Part shown: one piece after another, positions 18,561 to 26,784 of the stretch
How the letters are laid out: each line of letters opens with the position of its first letter
How positions within the stretch are numbered: position 1 is the stretch's first letter
Assembly (NCBI RefSeq): GCF_017313105.1
Contig: NZ_JAFLND010000002.1
Coordinates: 731,920-795,919 of the forward strand
Source: [Muricauda] lutisoli (nom. illeg.)
GTDB lineage: Bacteria; Bacteroidota; Bacteroidia; Flavobacteriales; Flavobacteriaceae
Length of the DNA stretch: 64,000 nucleotides
Reading direction: 5' to 3'
The notes under the pieces: generated by a model
Seen by the model: only the letters and a program-made list of their open reading frames with translations
The model's database searches: none
What the model was told of the DNA's origin: nothing
Position numbers and translations under genes: made by a program

Positions 18561-19046
18561 TCAGAGAATATGTATCATTCGGTTTTTATATTCAGAAAGT
18601 CTTGTATTCTCATCAATTTTGATGGACTCCGAGGCCATTTCCTTTAATAAGACTATAATTTCTTGTTCTGATTTATCAGGATGCTTTTCAAAAATAAAAC
18701 GACCAACCTCATTGTTGTGCAAATCCATGGCCTTTGGTAATTGTTTGTTTGGAAAAGAATCCTCGTGCCAATCGGTCACTTTTTTTGCCCAGACCAAAAC
18801 AGCTTGCTCATTTCTCTGCCAATTAAAACATCGTTTTGCAATCAAATAATTCCAAAAAGCATGTCTAAAAGCATTTGCCGGACCATTTTTATGATGCAAC
18901 CTGCCATAGTTTTTGGTCGAAACGGCTATGCAATCCTTGGTTGCCTTTATGGTGGGCAGTATAAAGTGTGGACAGCTCAAGCCAATAAATACACCTTTCA
19001 GTATATTTTTAAAATCGACCCGCTTTACTACCGCAAAAACGTTCAC
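18561..19046 (-). CDS. DUF6973-like protein inside the hem operon
   Basis: A 161-residue protein with no clear signal peptide. The conserved core is [18 protein letters not shown] (about residues 55-72), then VTDWHED and [11 protein letters not shown] (about 90-115). The clustered His, Asp, Glu and Asn suggest a metal site or a hydrolase-like fold of the DUF6973 type; function unknown. It starts with GTG at 19046, overlapping the hemE stop by 4 bp (GTGA), so translation is coupled to uroporphyrinogen decarboxylase. Confidence 0.75.
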   Translation of the reverse strand: MNVFAVVKRVDFKNILKGVFIGLSCPHFILPTIKATKDCIAVSTKNYGRLHHKNGPANAFRHAFWNYLIAKRCFNWQRNEQAVLVWAKKVTDWHEDSFPNKQLPKAMDLHNNEVGRFIFEKHPDKSEQEIIVLLKEMASESIKIDENTRLSEYKNRMIHIL

Positions 19047-20068
19047 TCCTTGTATTCTTTTACCGCATCTATAAATGCTTTGGCATTTTCCACAGGAATA
19101 TTGGGCAAAATTCCATGGCCCAGGTTCACGATATATTTGTCCTTGCCAAAATCACGAATCATTTGTGTGACCATTTCCTTGATTTTCTCTGGAGGAGAAA
19201 GCAAGCGAGCTGGATCAAAATTACCTTGAAGGGTAATATTGCCTCCCGTTAAATATCGTGCATTTTGAGCAGAACAGGTCCAATCCACACCTACGGCGGA
19301 AGCACCTGAATTGGCCATCTCTTTTAACGCGAACCAACACCCCTTTCCAAATACGATAACAGGTGCTTCGTCCTTTAAGGCATCCACGATCTGTTGTATG
19401 TATTTCCATGAAAACTCTTGGTAATCTTGTGGGGACAACATGCCTCCCCAAGAATCAAATACTTGGACGGCATTTACACCTGCCTTTACCTTAGCTTTAA
19501 GATACGCAATAGTGGTATCCGTTATCTTTTGAAGCAGTTCATGTGCCGCTTTGGGTTGGGTAAAACAGAAACCACGCGCTTTGTCGAAACTTTTACTTCC
19601 CTGCCCTTCCACACAATAACAAAGAAGTGTCCAAGGAGAGCCTGCAAACCCGATCAAGGGAACTTCGTCGTTCAATTTTTCCTTGGTCATGGTAATGGCA
19701 TCCATCACATAACCCAAAGTTTCCTGAATATCCGGTACAATTACCTTGTCCAAATCGGCTTGTGACCGGATAGGGTTCGGCAAATAAGGCCCAAAATTGG
19801 GTTTCATTTGCACCTCAATATCCATGGCCTGTGGAATCACCAAAATATCGCTGAACAAAATAGCGGCATCCATTCCATAACGGCGGATGGGCTGAACGGT
19901 AATTTCCGATGCCAGTTCGGGTGTTTGGCAACGGGTGAAGAAATCGTATTTTTTACGGAGTTCCATAAACTCGGGCAAATAGCGCCCAGCCTGTCGCATC
20001 ATCCATACAGGTGGACGTTCGACGGTTTCACCTTTTAATGCTTTTAGGAACAAGTCGTTTTTTATCAT
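19043..20068 (-). CDS. hemE: Uroporphyrinogen decarboxylase
   Basis: Decarboxylates uroporphyrinogen III to coproporphyrinogen III. It has 341 residues. The N-terminal family signature [16 protein letters not shown] is present, as are [26 protein letters not shown], and the C-terminal [20 protein letters not shown] at 20068 overlaps the hemD stop by 4 bp, and its own stop overlaps the DUF6973 start by 4 bp. Confidence 0.97.
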   Translation of the reverse strand: MIKNDLFLKALKGETVERPPVWMMRQAGRYLPEFMELRKKYDFFTRCQTPELASEITVQPIRRYGMDAAILFSDILVIPQAMDIEVQMKPNFGPYLPNPIRSQADLDKVIVPDIQETLGYVMDAITMTKEKLNDEVPLIGFAGSPWTLLCYCVEGQGSKSFDKARGFCFTQPKAAHELLQKITDTTIAYLKAKVKAGVNAVQVFDSWGGMLSPQDYQEFSWKYIQQIVDALKDEAPVIVFGKGCWFALKEMANSGASAVGVDWTCSAQNARYLTGGNITLQGNFDPARLLSPPEKIKEMVTQMIRDFGKDKYIVNLGHGILPNIPVENAKAFIDAVKEYKE

Positions 20069-20727
20069 AAGTGTTTAAAATGATTTATTGCCTGAACCAA
20101 CACATTTTCTACGGTTGGTTTGTTGGCTCGAATAATGTTTTTTGAATGTTTTTGAGCTTCGGATGCTGTTGTGTCCCCAATACAAAACAACGTGCTGTTC
20201 CCTAGGGTGTTTTTCAAAAGATAGCTTCGAATGCCACTAGGGCTAAAGAACATAATACCGTCAAAATCCTTTTGAAAAGCCTTTGCGCTTAAATGGGTTC
20301 GATAGACCTCCAATTCGTTATACCGAACGTTATATTTTTTCAAAGATGCTGGGAGTTCATCCCTTCTTTTGTTACCGCAAAGGAATAAAAAAGACTCTTT
20401 TCGATGCTTTTTTATCAGAATTTCTGCCAATTCTGATGCATTTTCGGCCATTTCAATAACTTTTACACCCTTTTCTTCCAAAAGGGATTTTGTCTTTTCT
20501 CCAACACAAAAAGCATTGTATTTGGACAAATCCAAAGCTTTTGCCTGATTTAAAAATGCTTTTACGGCATTTTTGCTGGTGAAAATATAGTTGTTGTAAT
20601 CCAATGGGATTTCCACGTCCGAGAAATCAATTTTCAGGGCATCGTACTCCACCAATCCCAATCCAGAATTTAGAAAAAGCTCCTTTTGCGATAAACTCAA
20701 CATTTTAGTGGACAGTACTGTTTTCAT
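20065..20727 (-). CDS. hemD: Uroporphyrinogen-III synthase
   Basis: Cyclises hydroxymethylbilane with D-ring inversion. It has 220 residues and, as usual for HemD, low sequence conservation; [11 protein letters not shown] and the C-terminal [11 protein letters not shown] and [11 protein letters not shown] segments support the call. I keep the ATG at 20727 because KTVLSTKxLS is the usual flavobacterial N-terminus, giving a 23-bp overlap with hemC. An alternative ATG at 20703 would avoid the overlap. Confidence 0.92.
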   Translation of the reverse strand: MKTVLSTKMLSLSQKELFLNSGLGLVEYDALKIDFSDVEIPLDYNNYIFTSKNAVKAFLNQAKALDLSKYNAFCVGEKTKSLLEEKGVKVIEMAENASELAEILIKKHRKESFLFLCGNKRRDELPASLKKYNVRYNELEVYRTHLSAKAFQKDFDGIMFFSPSGIRSYLLKNTLGNSTLFCIGDTTASEAQKHSKNIIRANKPTVENVLVQAINHFKHL

Positions 20728-21631
20728 TTCTGATTTCTTGCATCAATTTGTCACCGCCTTTTTGCAACACTTCTTCCGCGCTGATTTTGCCAAGCCTTTG
20801 CACATTTGAGAGCTTTACTTCTTTCTTAATGCCGATTTTCTGCTTTCCATCCAGGGAGAAAACAACTCCTTCAAAATAAACGGTTTCATCTTTTATCTGA
20901 GCCAATGCCCCTATCGGCGCAGTACAACCACCCTCTAAGGTGCGTAAAAATTCACGTTCAATGGTTGTGGACATTTCGGTTTCGGGATGGTTCAGTTTGC
21001 CCAAAGCTTCTTTGGTAAAATCGTCCTCTTCTTTGGCAACAACCAACATAGCACCTTGAGCTGGAGCTGGTACCATCCAGTCCAATTGAATGGCATCCTT
21101 GGGCAACAGCTTGATGCGTTCCAATCCTGCTTGTGCGAAAATGGCACCTTGCCAATCATTTTCAATGAGTTTAAGGAGTCTGGTATTTACATTACCCCGA
21201 AGGTCGACCACTTTGTGATCGGGGTATTTGTTCAACCATTGGGCCTTTCGTCGCAGACTTCCTGTGGCAATAGTGGCAGGTCCGTCGTTTTCCAAAAACC
21301 CGGAACCTTTGTGCACTAAAATATCGTTGGTTATGGCTCGTTCCAAAACGGCTACTTGTACAATGCCCTTGGGGAGCTGCGTGGGCACATCTTTCATGGA
21401 ATGTACTGCAATATCAATATCTCCTTTGAGCAGCGCAATGTCCAAGGTCTTGGTAAATATTCCTGTTACACCGAGTTCATAAAGTGGCTTGTCCAGCACT
21501 TGGTCCCCCATGGATTTTGTAGGCACTAAAATGGTGTCGTAACCGAGTGCTTCCAACTTTTGTTGCACGGTAGTTGCTTGCCACAGCGCCAATTCGCTGT
21601 CGCGGGTTCCAATGCGGATTATTTTGCTCAT
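20705..21631 (-). CDS. hemC: Hydroxymethylbilane synthase (porphobilinogen deaminase)
   Basis: Polymerises four porphobilinogens to hydroxymethylbilane. It has 308 residues. The N-terminus IRIGTRDSELALWQA and the block VHSMKDVPTQLP are typical. The dipyrromethane cofactor cysteine lies in LRTLEGGCTAPIGA. The ATG overlaps the hemA stop by 4 bp (ATGA), so translation is coupled. Confidence 0.97.
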   Translation of the reverse strand: MSKIIRIGTRDSELALWQATTVQQKLEALGYDTILVPTKSMGDQVLDKPLYELGVTGIFTKTLDIALLKGDIDIAVHSMKDVPTQLPKGIVQVAVLERAITNDILVHKGSGFLENDGPATIATGSLRRKAQWLNKYPDHKVVDLRGNVNTRLLKLIENDWQGAIFAQAGLERIKLLPKDAIQLDWMVPAPAQGAMLVVAKEEDDFTKEALGKLNHPETEMSTTIEREFLRTLEGGCTAPIGALAQIKDETVYFEGVVFSLDGKQKIGIKKEVKLSNVQRLGKISAEEVLQKGGDKLMQEIRNENSTVH

Positions 21632-22884
21632 TTGGAGTGTAGTTCTAGCTGAAATACTTTCTGGATCAGTTCCAGACTATCATCGGTGTCGACCTCGTTG
21701 CTCTTAAGGTGATTGGCAAACTGTTTGGTGATTTTTTGAATGATCCTGTCGGAAATGATTTCGGCCTGGATTTGGTCGAAACCTTCGATTTTTTTGGTCT
21801 GAAAATCGATTTCCTCGGCCTTCATCGTGTTTAATTTGTCCTTAAGTGCATTGATTACTGGGGCAAATTTTCGGGTTTCCAACCATTTTAGGAAATCCTT
21901 TTTCACCTTTTCTATGATAACTTCCGCTTTGGGAACGTATTCTTTTCGTTTGGCCAAGGTTTCATCTGTAATTTGGGAAAGTTCATCCAAATGCACCAAG
22001 GTTACGTTGTCAAGCTCCTTTACATCGTCAGATACGTTTTTGGGAACGGACAAATCCAACACCAACAATGGTTTTTTGGGATATATCAATGCTTTGGAAA
22101 CGGTTGGCAACTGTGCTCCGGTAGCTACTACAAGTATGTCGGTCTTTCGGATTTCTGTTTGTAGATCGCCATAGTCCTTTACGGTCAACTGAAACTTGCC
22201 AGCAATGTCCTCTGCCTTTTCCCGGGTTCTATTGATCAACGTAATGTGGGAGTTGTTTGAGTGCTTTACCAAGTTTTCACAGGTATTTCTTCCAATTTTA
22301 CCCGTTCCGAACAATAAAATATTCTTGTTGGAAATATCGTCAACATTGTCCAGAATATATTTTACCGAAGCAAATGCTACCGATGTCGCACCCGATGACA
22401 GTTCCGTTTCGTTTTTGATGCGCTTGCTGGCCTGAATCACGGAATTGCACAAACGCTCCAAGAACGGATTGGCCATTTCTTGTTTTTTAGATCGGTAAAA
22501 TCCTTGCTTTATTTGACTTATGATTTCAAAATCACCTAAAATCTGACTGTCAAGCCCTGTTCCTACTTTGAACATATGCGAAATGGCATCATGGTTTTTG
22601 TAAACGTAGGCCACCTCCTGGAACTCCTCAACGGTTCCATTGGTCTCGTCGCAAAGCAGTTTGATAAGCTGGTAGGGGTGTTGTGCAAAACCATAAAGCT
22701 CGGTCCTGTTACAAGTGGAAATGGCCAATAGACCATCAATTCCGATTTCCTTGGCCTTGCCCAAAATATGGTCAATGGCAGGAACATCCAAACTGAACTT
22801 TCCTCTAACCTCAGCATCCGCCTTCTTGTAACTCAACCCAACGGCATAGAAGGAATTATGTTTTGAAATATGGTAGTCCCTCAT
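21628..22884 (-). CDS. hemA: Glutamyl-tRNA reductase
   Basis: First committed enzyme of the C5 heme pathway, reducing glutamyl-tRNA to glutamate-1-semialdehyde with NADPH. It has 418 residues from the ATG at 22884; a longer frame to 22929 is upstream sequence without homologous character. The nucleophilic cysteine is in ISTCNRTELYG, the Rossmann segment is ILLFGTGKIGRNTCENL, and a C-terminal dimerisation helix follows. It is the first gene of the leftward operon. A TATTTTTG -7-like box (complement of 22905-22912) lies just upstream, and an AraC regulator is divergent. Confidence 0.97.
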   Translation of the reverse strand: MRDYHISKHNSFYAVGLSYKKADAEVRGKFSLDVPAIDHILGKAKEIGIDGLLAISTCNRTELYGFAQHPYQLIKLLCDETNGTVEEFQEVAYVYKNHDAISHMFKVGTGLDSQILGDFEIISQIKQGFYRSKKQEMANPFLERLCNSVIQASKRIKNETELSSGATSVAFASVKYILDNVDDISNKNILLFGTGKIGRNTCENLVKHSNNSHITLINRTREKAEDIAGKFQLTVKDYGDLQTEIRKTDILVVATGAQLPTVSKALIYPKKPLLVLDLSVPKNVSDDVKELDNVTLVHLDELSQITDETLAKRKEYVPKAEVIIEKVKKDFLKWLETRKFAPVINALKDKLNTMKAEEIDFQTKKIEGFDQIQAEIISDRIIQKITKQFANHLKSNEVDTDDSLELIQKVFQLELHSK

Positions 22885-22904
22885 AAAGGATATTAATCGC
22901 AGCA

Positions 22905-22912
22905 CAAAAATA
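22905..22912 (-). promoter_or_regulatory. Candidate -7 box of the hemA operon promoter
   Basis: The minus-strand sequence TATTTTTG matches the Bacteroidetes TAnnTTTG -7 consensus and sits about 20 bp before the hemA ATG. A TTTG lies 14 bp further upstream, closer than the usual -33 spacing, so the -33 element is uncertain. Confidence 0.45.
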
Positions 22913-22979
22913 ACAGGGTTATAGGTCAAAAAATAACGCTAGCGGTACTATAAATGACCACGGATGTTATTTTATGGTT

Positions 22980-22987
22980 TATTTTTG
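22980..22987 (+). promoter_or_regulatory. Candidate -7 box of the AraC-type regulator promoter
   Basis: TATTTTTG on the plus strand matches TAnnTTTG. If used, the transcript would start near 22994 and its ~100-base leader would hold the AATTTAG motifs. No -33 element is obvious, so the assignment is tentative. Confidence 0.3.
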
Positions 22988-23020
22988 ATAAAAATGACCT
23001 AAGGCATTGTTATTATTGAT

Positions 23021-23084
23021 AAATTTAGTGTTACAAAACTTAATTTAGAGCGATTCTAAATTAACCAAAAAGCAAATTTAGATT
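23021..23084. promoter_or_regulatory. Cluster of AATTTAG motifs between hemA and araC-type gene
   Basis: AATTTAG occurs at 23022-23028, 23042-23048 and 23075-23081, and inverted as CTAAATT at 23056-23062. The middle pair makes an inverted repeat with 10-bp arms (23040-23049 TTAATTTAGA and 23055-23064 TCTAAATTAA) around a 5-base spacer. This looks like an operator for a dimeric regulator in the shared upstream region. The divergent AraC-type protein is the obvious candidate ligand, by inference. Confidence 0.5.
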
Positions 23085-23094
23085 GAAAACCAAC

Positions 23095-23973
23095 ATGAAA
23101 AATATCGCTAGAGGTTCTTATGACGAAATTTTGGTGGAGGACGGGATTTACATCTTAAAAATTCAAAATGACACCCAAGAACCTAAACTCATAGAGCGGG
23201 ATATTGACAGTTCCTACATTCAATTTCACTTTTGTTTGAAGGGCAAGTCAAAGTTCAATTTTAATGAGGGGAACTACTATTTGGAGGTAAACGAAGAGAA
23301 CTCCCTGTTACTTTACAATACCCAGAAGGATTTACCGCTCGATCTAGTGGTTTCACCGGGGTCTTGGTTGCTTTCGGTGGTAATGACCATCAGAAAATTC
23401 CACTCTTTGTTTTCCGACGAAGCGGATTACATTCCGTTCTTGAGTGAAGGAAATAAGGAGAAGAAATACTACTCTCAAGAAATGGTATCGCCTGCCACGG
23501 CCGTTGTGCTGAGCCAGTTGATGAACTACAACTTGCATCCGTCCATCAAAAAACTGTATTTAAAAGGAAAGGTCTACGAACTGATTTCCCTCTATTTCAA
23601 TAAAACCGAAGATGCCGATTTGGAGCAGTGCCCCTATTTAGCGGATGAGGATAATGTACGTCGAATCCGAATGGCAAAAGAGATCATGATTTCCCGCATG
23701 GCAGAGCCACCAACATTAGCGGAGTTATCCCAAGAAGTTGGGCTGAGCCTTAAAAAATTGAAGGAGGGCTTTAAACAAATCTACGGGGACTCCGTGTTCG
23801 GGTTCTTGTTCGATTATAAAATGGAATACGCCCGAAAAATGCTGGAAACGGGCAAGCACAATGTCAATGAAGTTGGGTTGAAAGTAGGCTACAGTACCGC
23901 GAGTCATTTTATAGCCTCATTTAAAAAGAAATTCGGCACCACACCTAAAAAATATTTAACTTCAAATGTCTAA
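23095..23973 (+). CDS. AraC family transcriptional regulator
   Basis: A 292-residue regulator divergent from hemA. The N-terminal ~190 residues form a cupin-like sensing region (YIQFHFCLKGKSKFNF), and the C-terminal ~100 residues are the AraC HTH pair (PPTLAELSQEVGLSLKKLK and NEVGLKVGYSTASHFIASF, ending FGTTPKKYL). I use the ATG at 23095; a TTG at 23083 is in frame but less likely. Position next to hemA suggests control of heme synthesis, possibly in response to iron or heme status. The effector is not visible from sequence. Confidence 0.92.
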   Translation: MKNIARGSYDEILVEDGIYILKIQNDTQEPKLIERDIDSSYIQFHFCLKGKSKFNFNEGNYYLEVNEENSLLLYNTQKDLPLDLVVSPGSWLLSVVMTIRKFHSLFSDEADYIPFLSEGNKEKKYYSQEMVSPATAVVLSQLMNYNLHPSIKKLYLKGKVYELISLYFNKTEDADLEQCPYLADEDNVRRIRMAKEIMISRMAEPPTLAELSQEVGLSLKKLKEGFKQIYGDSVFGFLFDYKMEYARKMLETGKHNVNEVGLKVGYSTASHFIASFKKKFGTTPKKYLTSNV

Positions 23974-23983
23974 ACAAACATCT

Positions 23984-24742
23984 ATGAAATCCTTAACACT
24001 TTCGTTGCTTGCTTTTTGTTTTATGTTTCAAATAGCGGCACAAGATGAACCTACAACAGAGGCCGAATCAAAAAAAATGCCCGAATTGGTAATGGTATTT
24101 ACCAAAACAGAGGGTTGGAGGCACAAATCCATTGAAAAGGGAGTTCAGACCTTAAGGGAACTTGGAAGAAAAAATGGATTTATCCCACTACAAACAGAAT
24201 CCGGAGAAGATTTTACCCCACAAAATTTAAATAATTACAAACTCGTTGTTTTTTTGAATACAACCTTGGATGTGCTGAACAATGCCCAGCAGAAAGCCTT
24301 TGAAGGCTATATACAGGGTGGCGGTAGCTTTCTTGGGATCCATTCTGCATGCGACACAGAATATGATTGGCCTTGGTACGGAAAATTGGTAGGCGGTTAT
24401 TTTGATTCCCACCCCAGCGACCCTAACGTCCGAAAGGCCACAATCGATGTGGTAAGCAAAGCGCACCCGGCTACCGAACATCTGCAGGATTCGTGGATAA
24501 GAACCGATGAGTGGTACAACTATAAAAGCCTAAGTTCCGATACCACGGTTTTGCTCAAATTGGATGAAAACAGCTATGAAGGCGGTACAAACGGCTCCAA
24601 CCACCCGATAGCTTGGTATCACGAATTTGATGGGGGAAGGGCCTTTTATACCGGGGGAGGCCATACAGAGGATTCCTATGATGAACCCATGTTTCGCCAA
24701 CACCTTTTAGGTGCCATTGAATGGTGTTTAAAGCGAAAGTAA
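23984..24742 (+). CDS. Secreted ThuA-domain protein
   Basis: Exported 252-residue ThuA-like protein (class I glutamine-amidotransferase fold, linked to sugar metabolism). The ATG at 23984 gives a signal peptide MKSLTLSLLAFCFMFQIAAQ; the in-frame ATG at 23966 would overlap the regulator gene. Features are VMVFTKTEGWRHKSIEKG, LGIHSACDTEYDWPWYGKL and a C-terminal GGGHTEDSY segment. It starts 10 bp after the AraC-type gene. Its stop lies inside the end of the convergent DUF1460 gene (15-bp 3' overlap). Confidence 0.9.
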   Translation: MKSLTLSLLAFCFMFQIAAQDEPTTEAESKKMPELVMVFTKTEGWRHKSIEKGVQTLRELGRKNGFIPLQTESGEDFTPQNLNNYKLVVFLNTTLDVLNNAQQKAFEGYIQGGGSFLGIHSACDTEYDWPWYGKLVGGYFDSHPSDPNVRKATIDVVSKAHPATEHLQDSWIRTDEWYNYKSLSSDTTVLLKLDENSYEGGTNGSNHPIAWYHEFDGGRAFYTGGGHTEDSYDEPMFRQHLLGAIEWCLKRK

Positions 24743-25582
24743 GGTCGGTCTAGCTACAATAATTCCAATATTGCTTTTGATGTTTTTGAGGTAATCTGCC
24801 AAAGGCAATTCAGAAATTTCCACTTCACCGTTTTTACTGGAAGCATGTAATAAATGCAATCTTCCATCCGGTTGGTGGATGGCAATTCCTGTATGTGTAA
24901 CGTCCAATCCCTTTATAGAGGTGGCCAGGGCGATGATATCCCCTGACTTGATGAGCTGTTCTTTGCTTTCGATTTGTTCCTGTGGTAAATAGTGTAGCTT
25001 TTCCTTGGCAAGTTCTTTTTCCACGGCCAACATCGCTTCAAAGTTTTCATCGCTGGCCAAAAAAGGATATAGGTTACGGTGCGTGCCCATAAAATCAATG
25101 GATTTTTCTAGCTCCACTCCCCCCAGTTCGGCAGTAATGTCCTTTAACAATCCTTTTTTCTCGTTGTTGCGTATCCATTCGGTAAAGTAGTGCAAGCGGG
25201 AGGGATACCCGTTTAAATTGCCATTTCTATATCTAACGGTCTTCAGGTTGTTCGTAAAATTTTCAAAATCTTTTTGTTGTTTTTCCAGCATCAGGCTGAA
25301 AGCCATCACATTTTCAACAAAGGTGGTACAATCCAACCCGCTAAAGTTCACTACCAAGGTTTCTTTGTCCCCGACCTCGAGCGTTTTTTCCACGTATGGT
25401 GTTCCCAAAAAGGATTGACCTACCAAGGCTATGGTGTCGCCCAGACTAGGGGCTTTTATTTTCTCCAGACCCGAGATCTTAACCTCAAAAAGTGATTTGT
25501 CTTCGGGAGAACATGTAATCTGTTGGGCATTGGCATAAATGGCCAAAATCAAAAAAAGCACAAAAAATCTATTTCTCATCAT
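24728..25582 (-). CDS. DUF1460 NlpC/P60-like amidase, secreted
   Basis: Exported protein of the DUF1460 family (N-acetylmuramoyl-L-alanine amidase-like, papain-like fold), 284 residues from the ATG at 25582. The signal peptide ends LAIYANAQ. The probable catalytic cysteine is in FSGLDCTTFVENV, the histidine in DVTHTGIAI, and HLLHASSKNGEV follows. A role in recycling peptidoglycan fragments is known for relatives. Its 5' end overlaps the MscS stop by 14 bp, and its 3' end overlaps convergent thuA by 15 bp. Confidence 0.88.
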   Translation of the reverse strand: MMRNRFFVLFLILAIYANAQQITCSPEDKSLFEVKISGLEKIKAPSLGDTIALVGQSFLGTPYVEKTLEVGDKETLVVNFSGLDCTTFVENVMAFSLMLEKQQKDFENFTNNLKTVRYRNGNLNGYPSRLHYFTEWIRNNEKKGLLKDITAELGGVELEKSIDFMGTHRNLYPFLASDENFEAMLAVEKELAKEKLHYLPQEQIESKEQLIKSGDIIALATSIKGLDVTHTGIAIHQPDGRLHLLHASSKNGEVEISELPLADYLKNIKSNIGIIVARPTLLSL

Positions 25583-26639
25583 GATTGTCTTTACGTTCAA
25601 CCGTCAATCTCGTGGTTCTTGCAATACTTTCAGGATAGTTTTCCTGAAGATATACAATCAGTTTTTCGCGGACGTGTACCCTTAAATCCCAAGCAGTGGG
25701 GGAATCCTTTGCACTCACAAGCGTTCTTATCTCTACATAATTGGGCTTGGTATCCGTAACCTGTACCACATTTACCTTACCATCCCAGAGATCGGTATTT
25801 TTTAATATTCGTGTTTGTTCTTCCCGTATTTTATCAAAAGGAACATTATAATCCACGTATAAAAATACGGTTCCCATAAGTTCCGAGGAGGTTTTGGTCC
25901 AGTTTTGGAAAGGTTGGTTAATAAAATAGGGGGTCGGGACGATCAAGCGTCTTTTATCCCAAATGCTCACCACCACATAGGTTAGTGTAATTTCCTCAAT
26001 TCGGCCCCATTCACCTTCAACGATCACCACATCATCCAGTTTTATGGGCTGAGCGATCGCTATTTGGATTCCCGCTAAAATGGTGCCGATAAATTGCTGG
26101 GCAGAAAACCCAATGATTATTCCCGCCACACCTGCAGAGGCAAAAATACTGATGCCCACTTCGCGGATTTCCTCAAAACTCATCAATGTAAACGCTATAC
26201 CAAGTAGCACGATTATGAAAATAAAAATACGTTCCAGAATGGTAAACTGAGTATATACTTTTCGTGCCTTTAAATTGTCGATTTCTCCAATATCGTAATT
26301 GCTGACCACAACTTTTTTAATGATTTTGATCAAAGCGATCATTACCCAGGCCATGGCAAAAATAAAAAGGATCGTACTCGCTTTTCTGAACCAGAAACCT
26401 GCATCCTCAAGACTCAAAATTTCCCTTAGGGCCTTTAATCGGAGCAATACGGAGACAAAAATCAAAATCAAGGGAAATGCCAAGCGTTTAAAAGCACTTT
26501 TGGGCAAGAGGTATTTTGGATTTTTGCCCAAACGCTTTAATACTACCGAGGTACTCCAATAGAGAATAATGAGCACTAGCAGAGAAACACCCAAGTAGAT
26601 GAGAGATTCTTTGGAAACAATGTTATAGAAGGACTCCAT
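25569..26639 (-). CDS. MscS-family mechanosensitive ion channel
   Basis: Small-conductance mechanosensitive channel of 356 residues, inner membrane. Hydrophobic segments are near residues 15-32, 52-72, 90-108 and 130-150. The pore helix and beta-domain region (AGVAGIIIGFSAQQFIGTIL, then VDDVVIVEGEWGRIEEI-like) is clear. The C-terminal domain ends with a charged tail. It probably forms a two-gene transcript with the DUF1460 gene, which it overlaps. Confidence 0.92.
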   Translation of the reverse strand: MESFYNIVSKESLIYLGVSLLVLIILYWSTSVVLKRLGKNPKYLLPKSAFKRLAFPLILIFVSVLLRLKALREILSLEDAGFWFRKASTILFIFAMAWVMIALIKIIKKVVVSNYDIGEIDNLKARKVYTQFTILERIFIFIIVLLGIAFTLMSFEEIREVGISIFASAGVAGIIIGFSAQQFIGTILAGIQIAIAQPIKLDDVVIVEGEWGRIEEITLTYVVVSIWDKRRLIVPTPYFINQPFQNWTKTSSELMGTVFLYVDYNVPFDKIREEQTRILKNTDLWDGKVNVVQVTDTKPNYVEIRTLVSAKDSPTAWDLRVHVREKLIVYLQENYPESIARTTRLTVERKDNHDEK

Positions 26640-26784
26640 ATTCCAAAAATAAGACAGAAATACCCAAGGAAGGAATATTGGTTAAACAAAATCGAGAAAC
26701 ATTATTTCATCATAAGAAAGTATTTTGATGAGGAAAAGGTGAAGTCCCCTTCGTGTTGTATTTTAGCGGCCTAAACTAAAAGCC

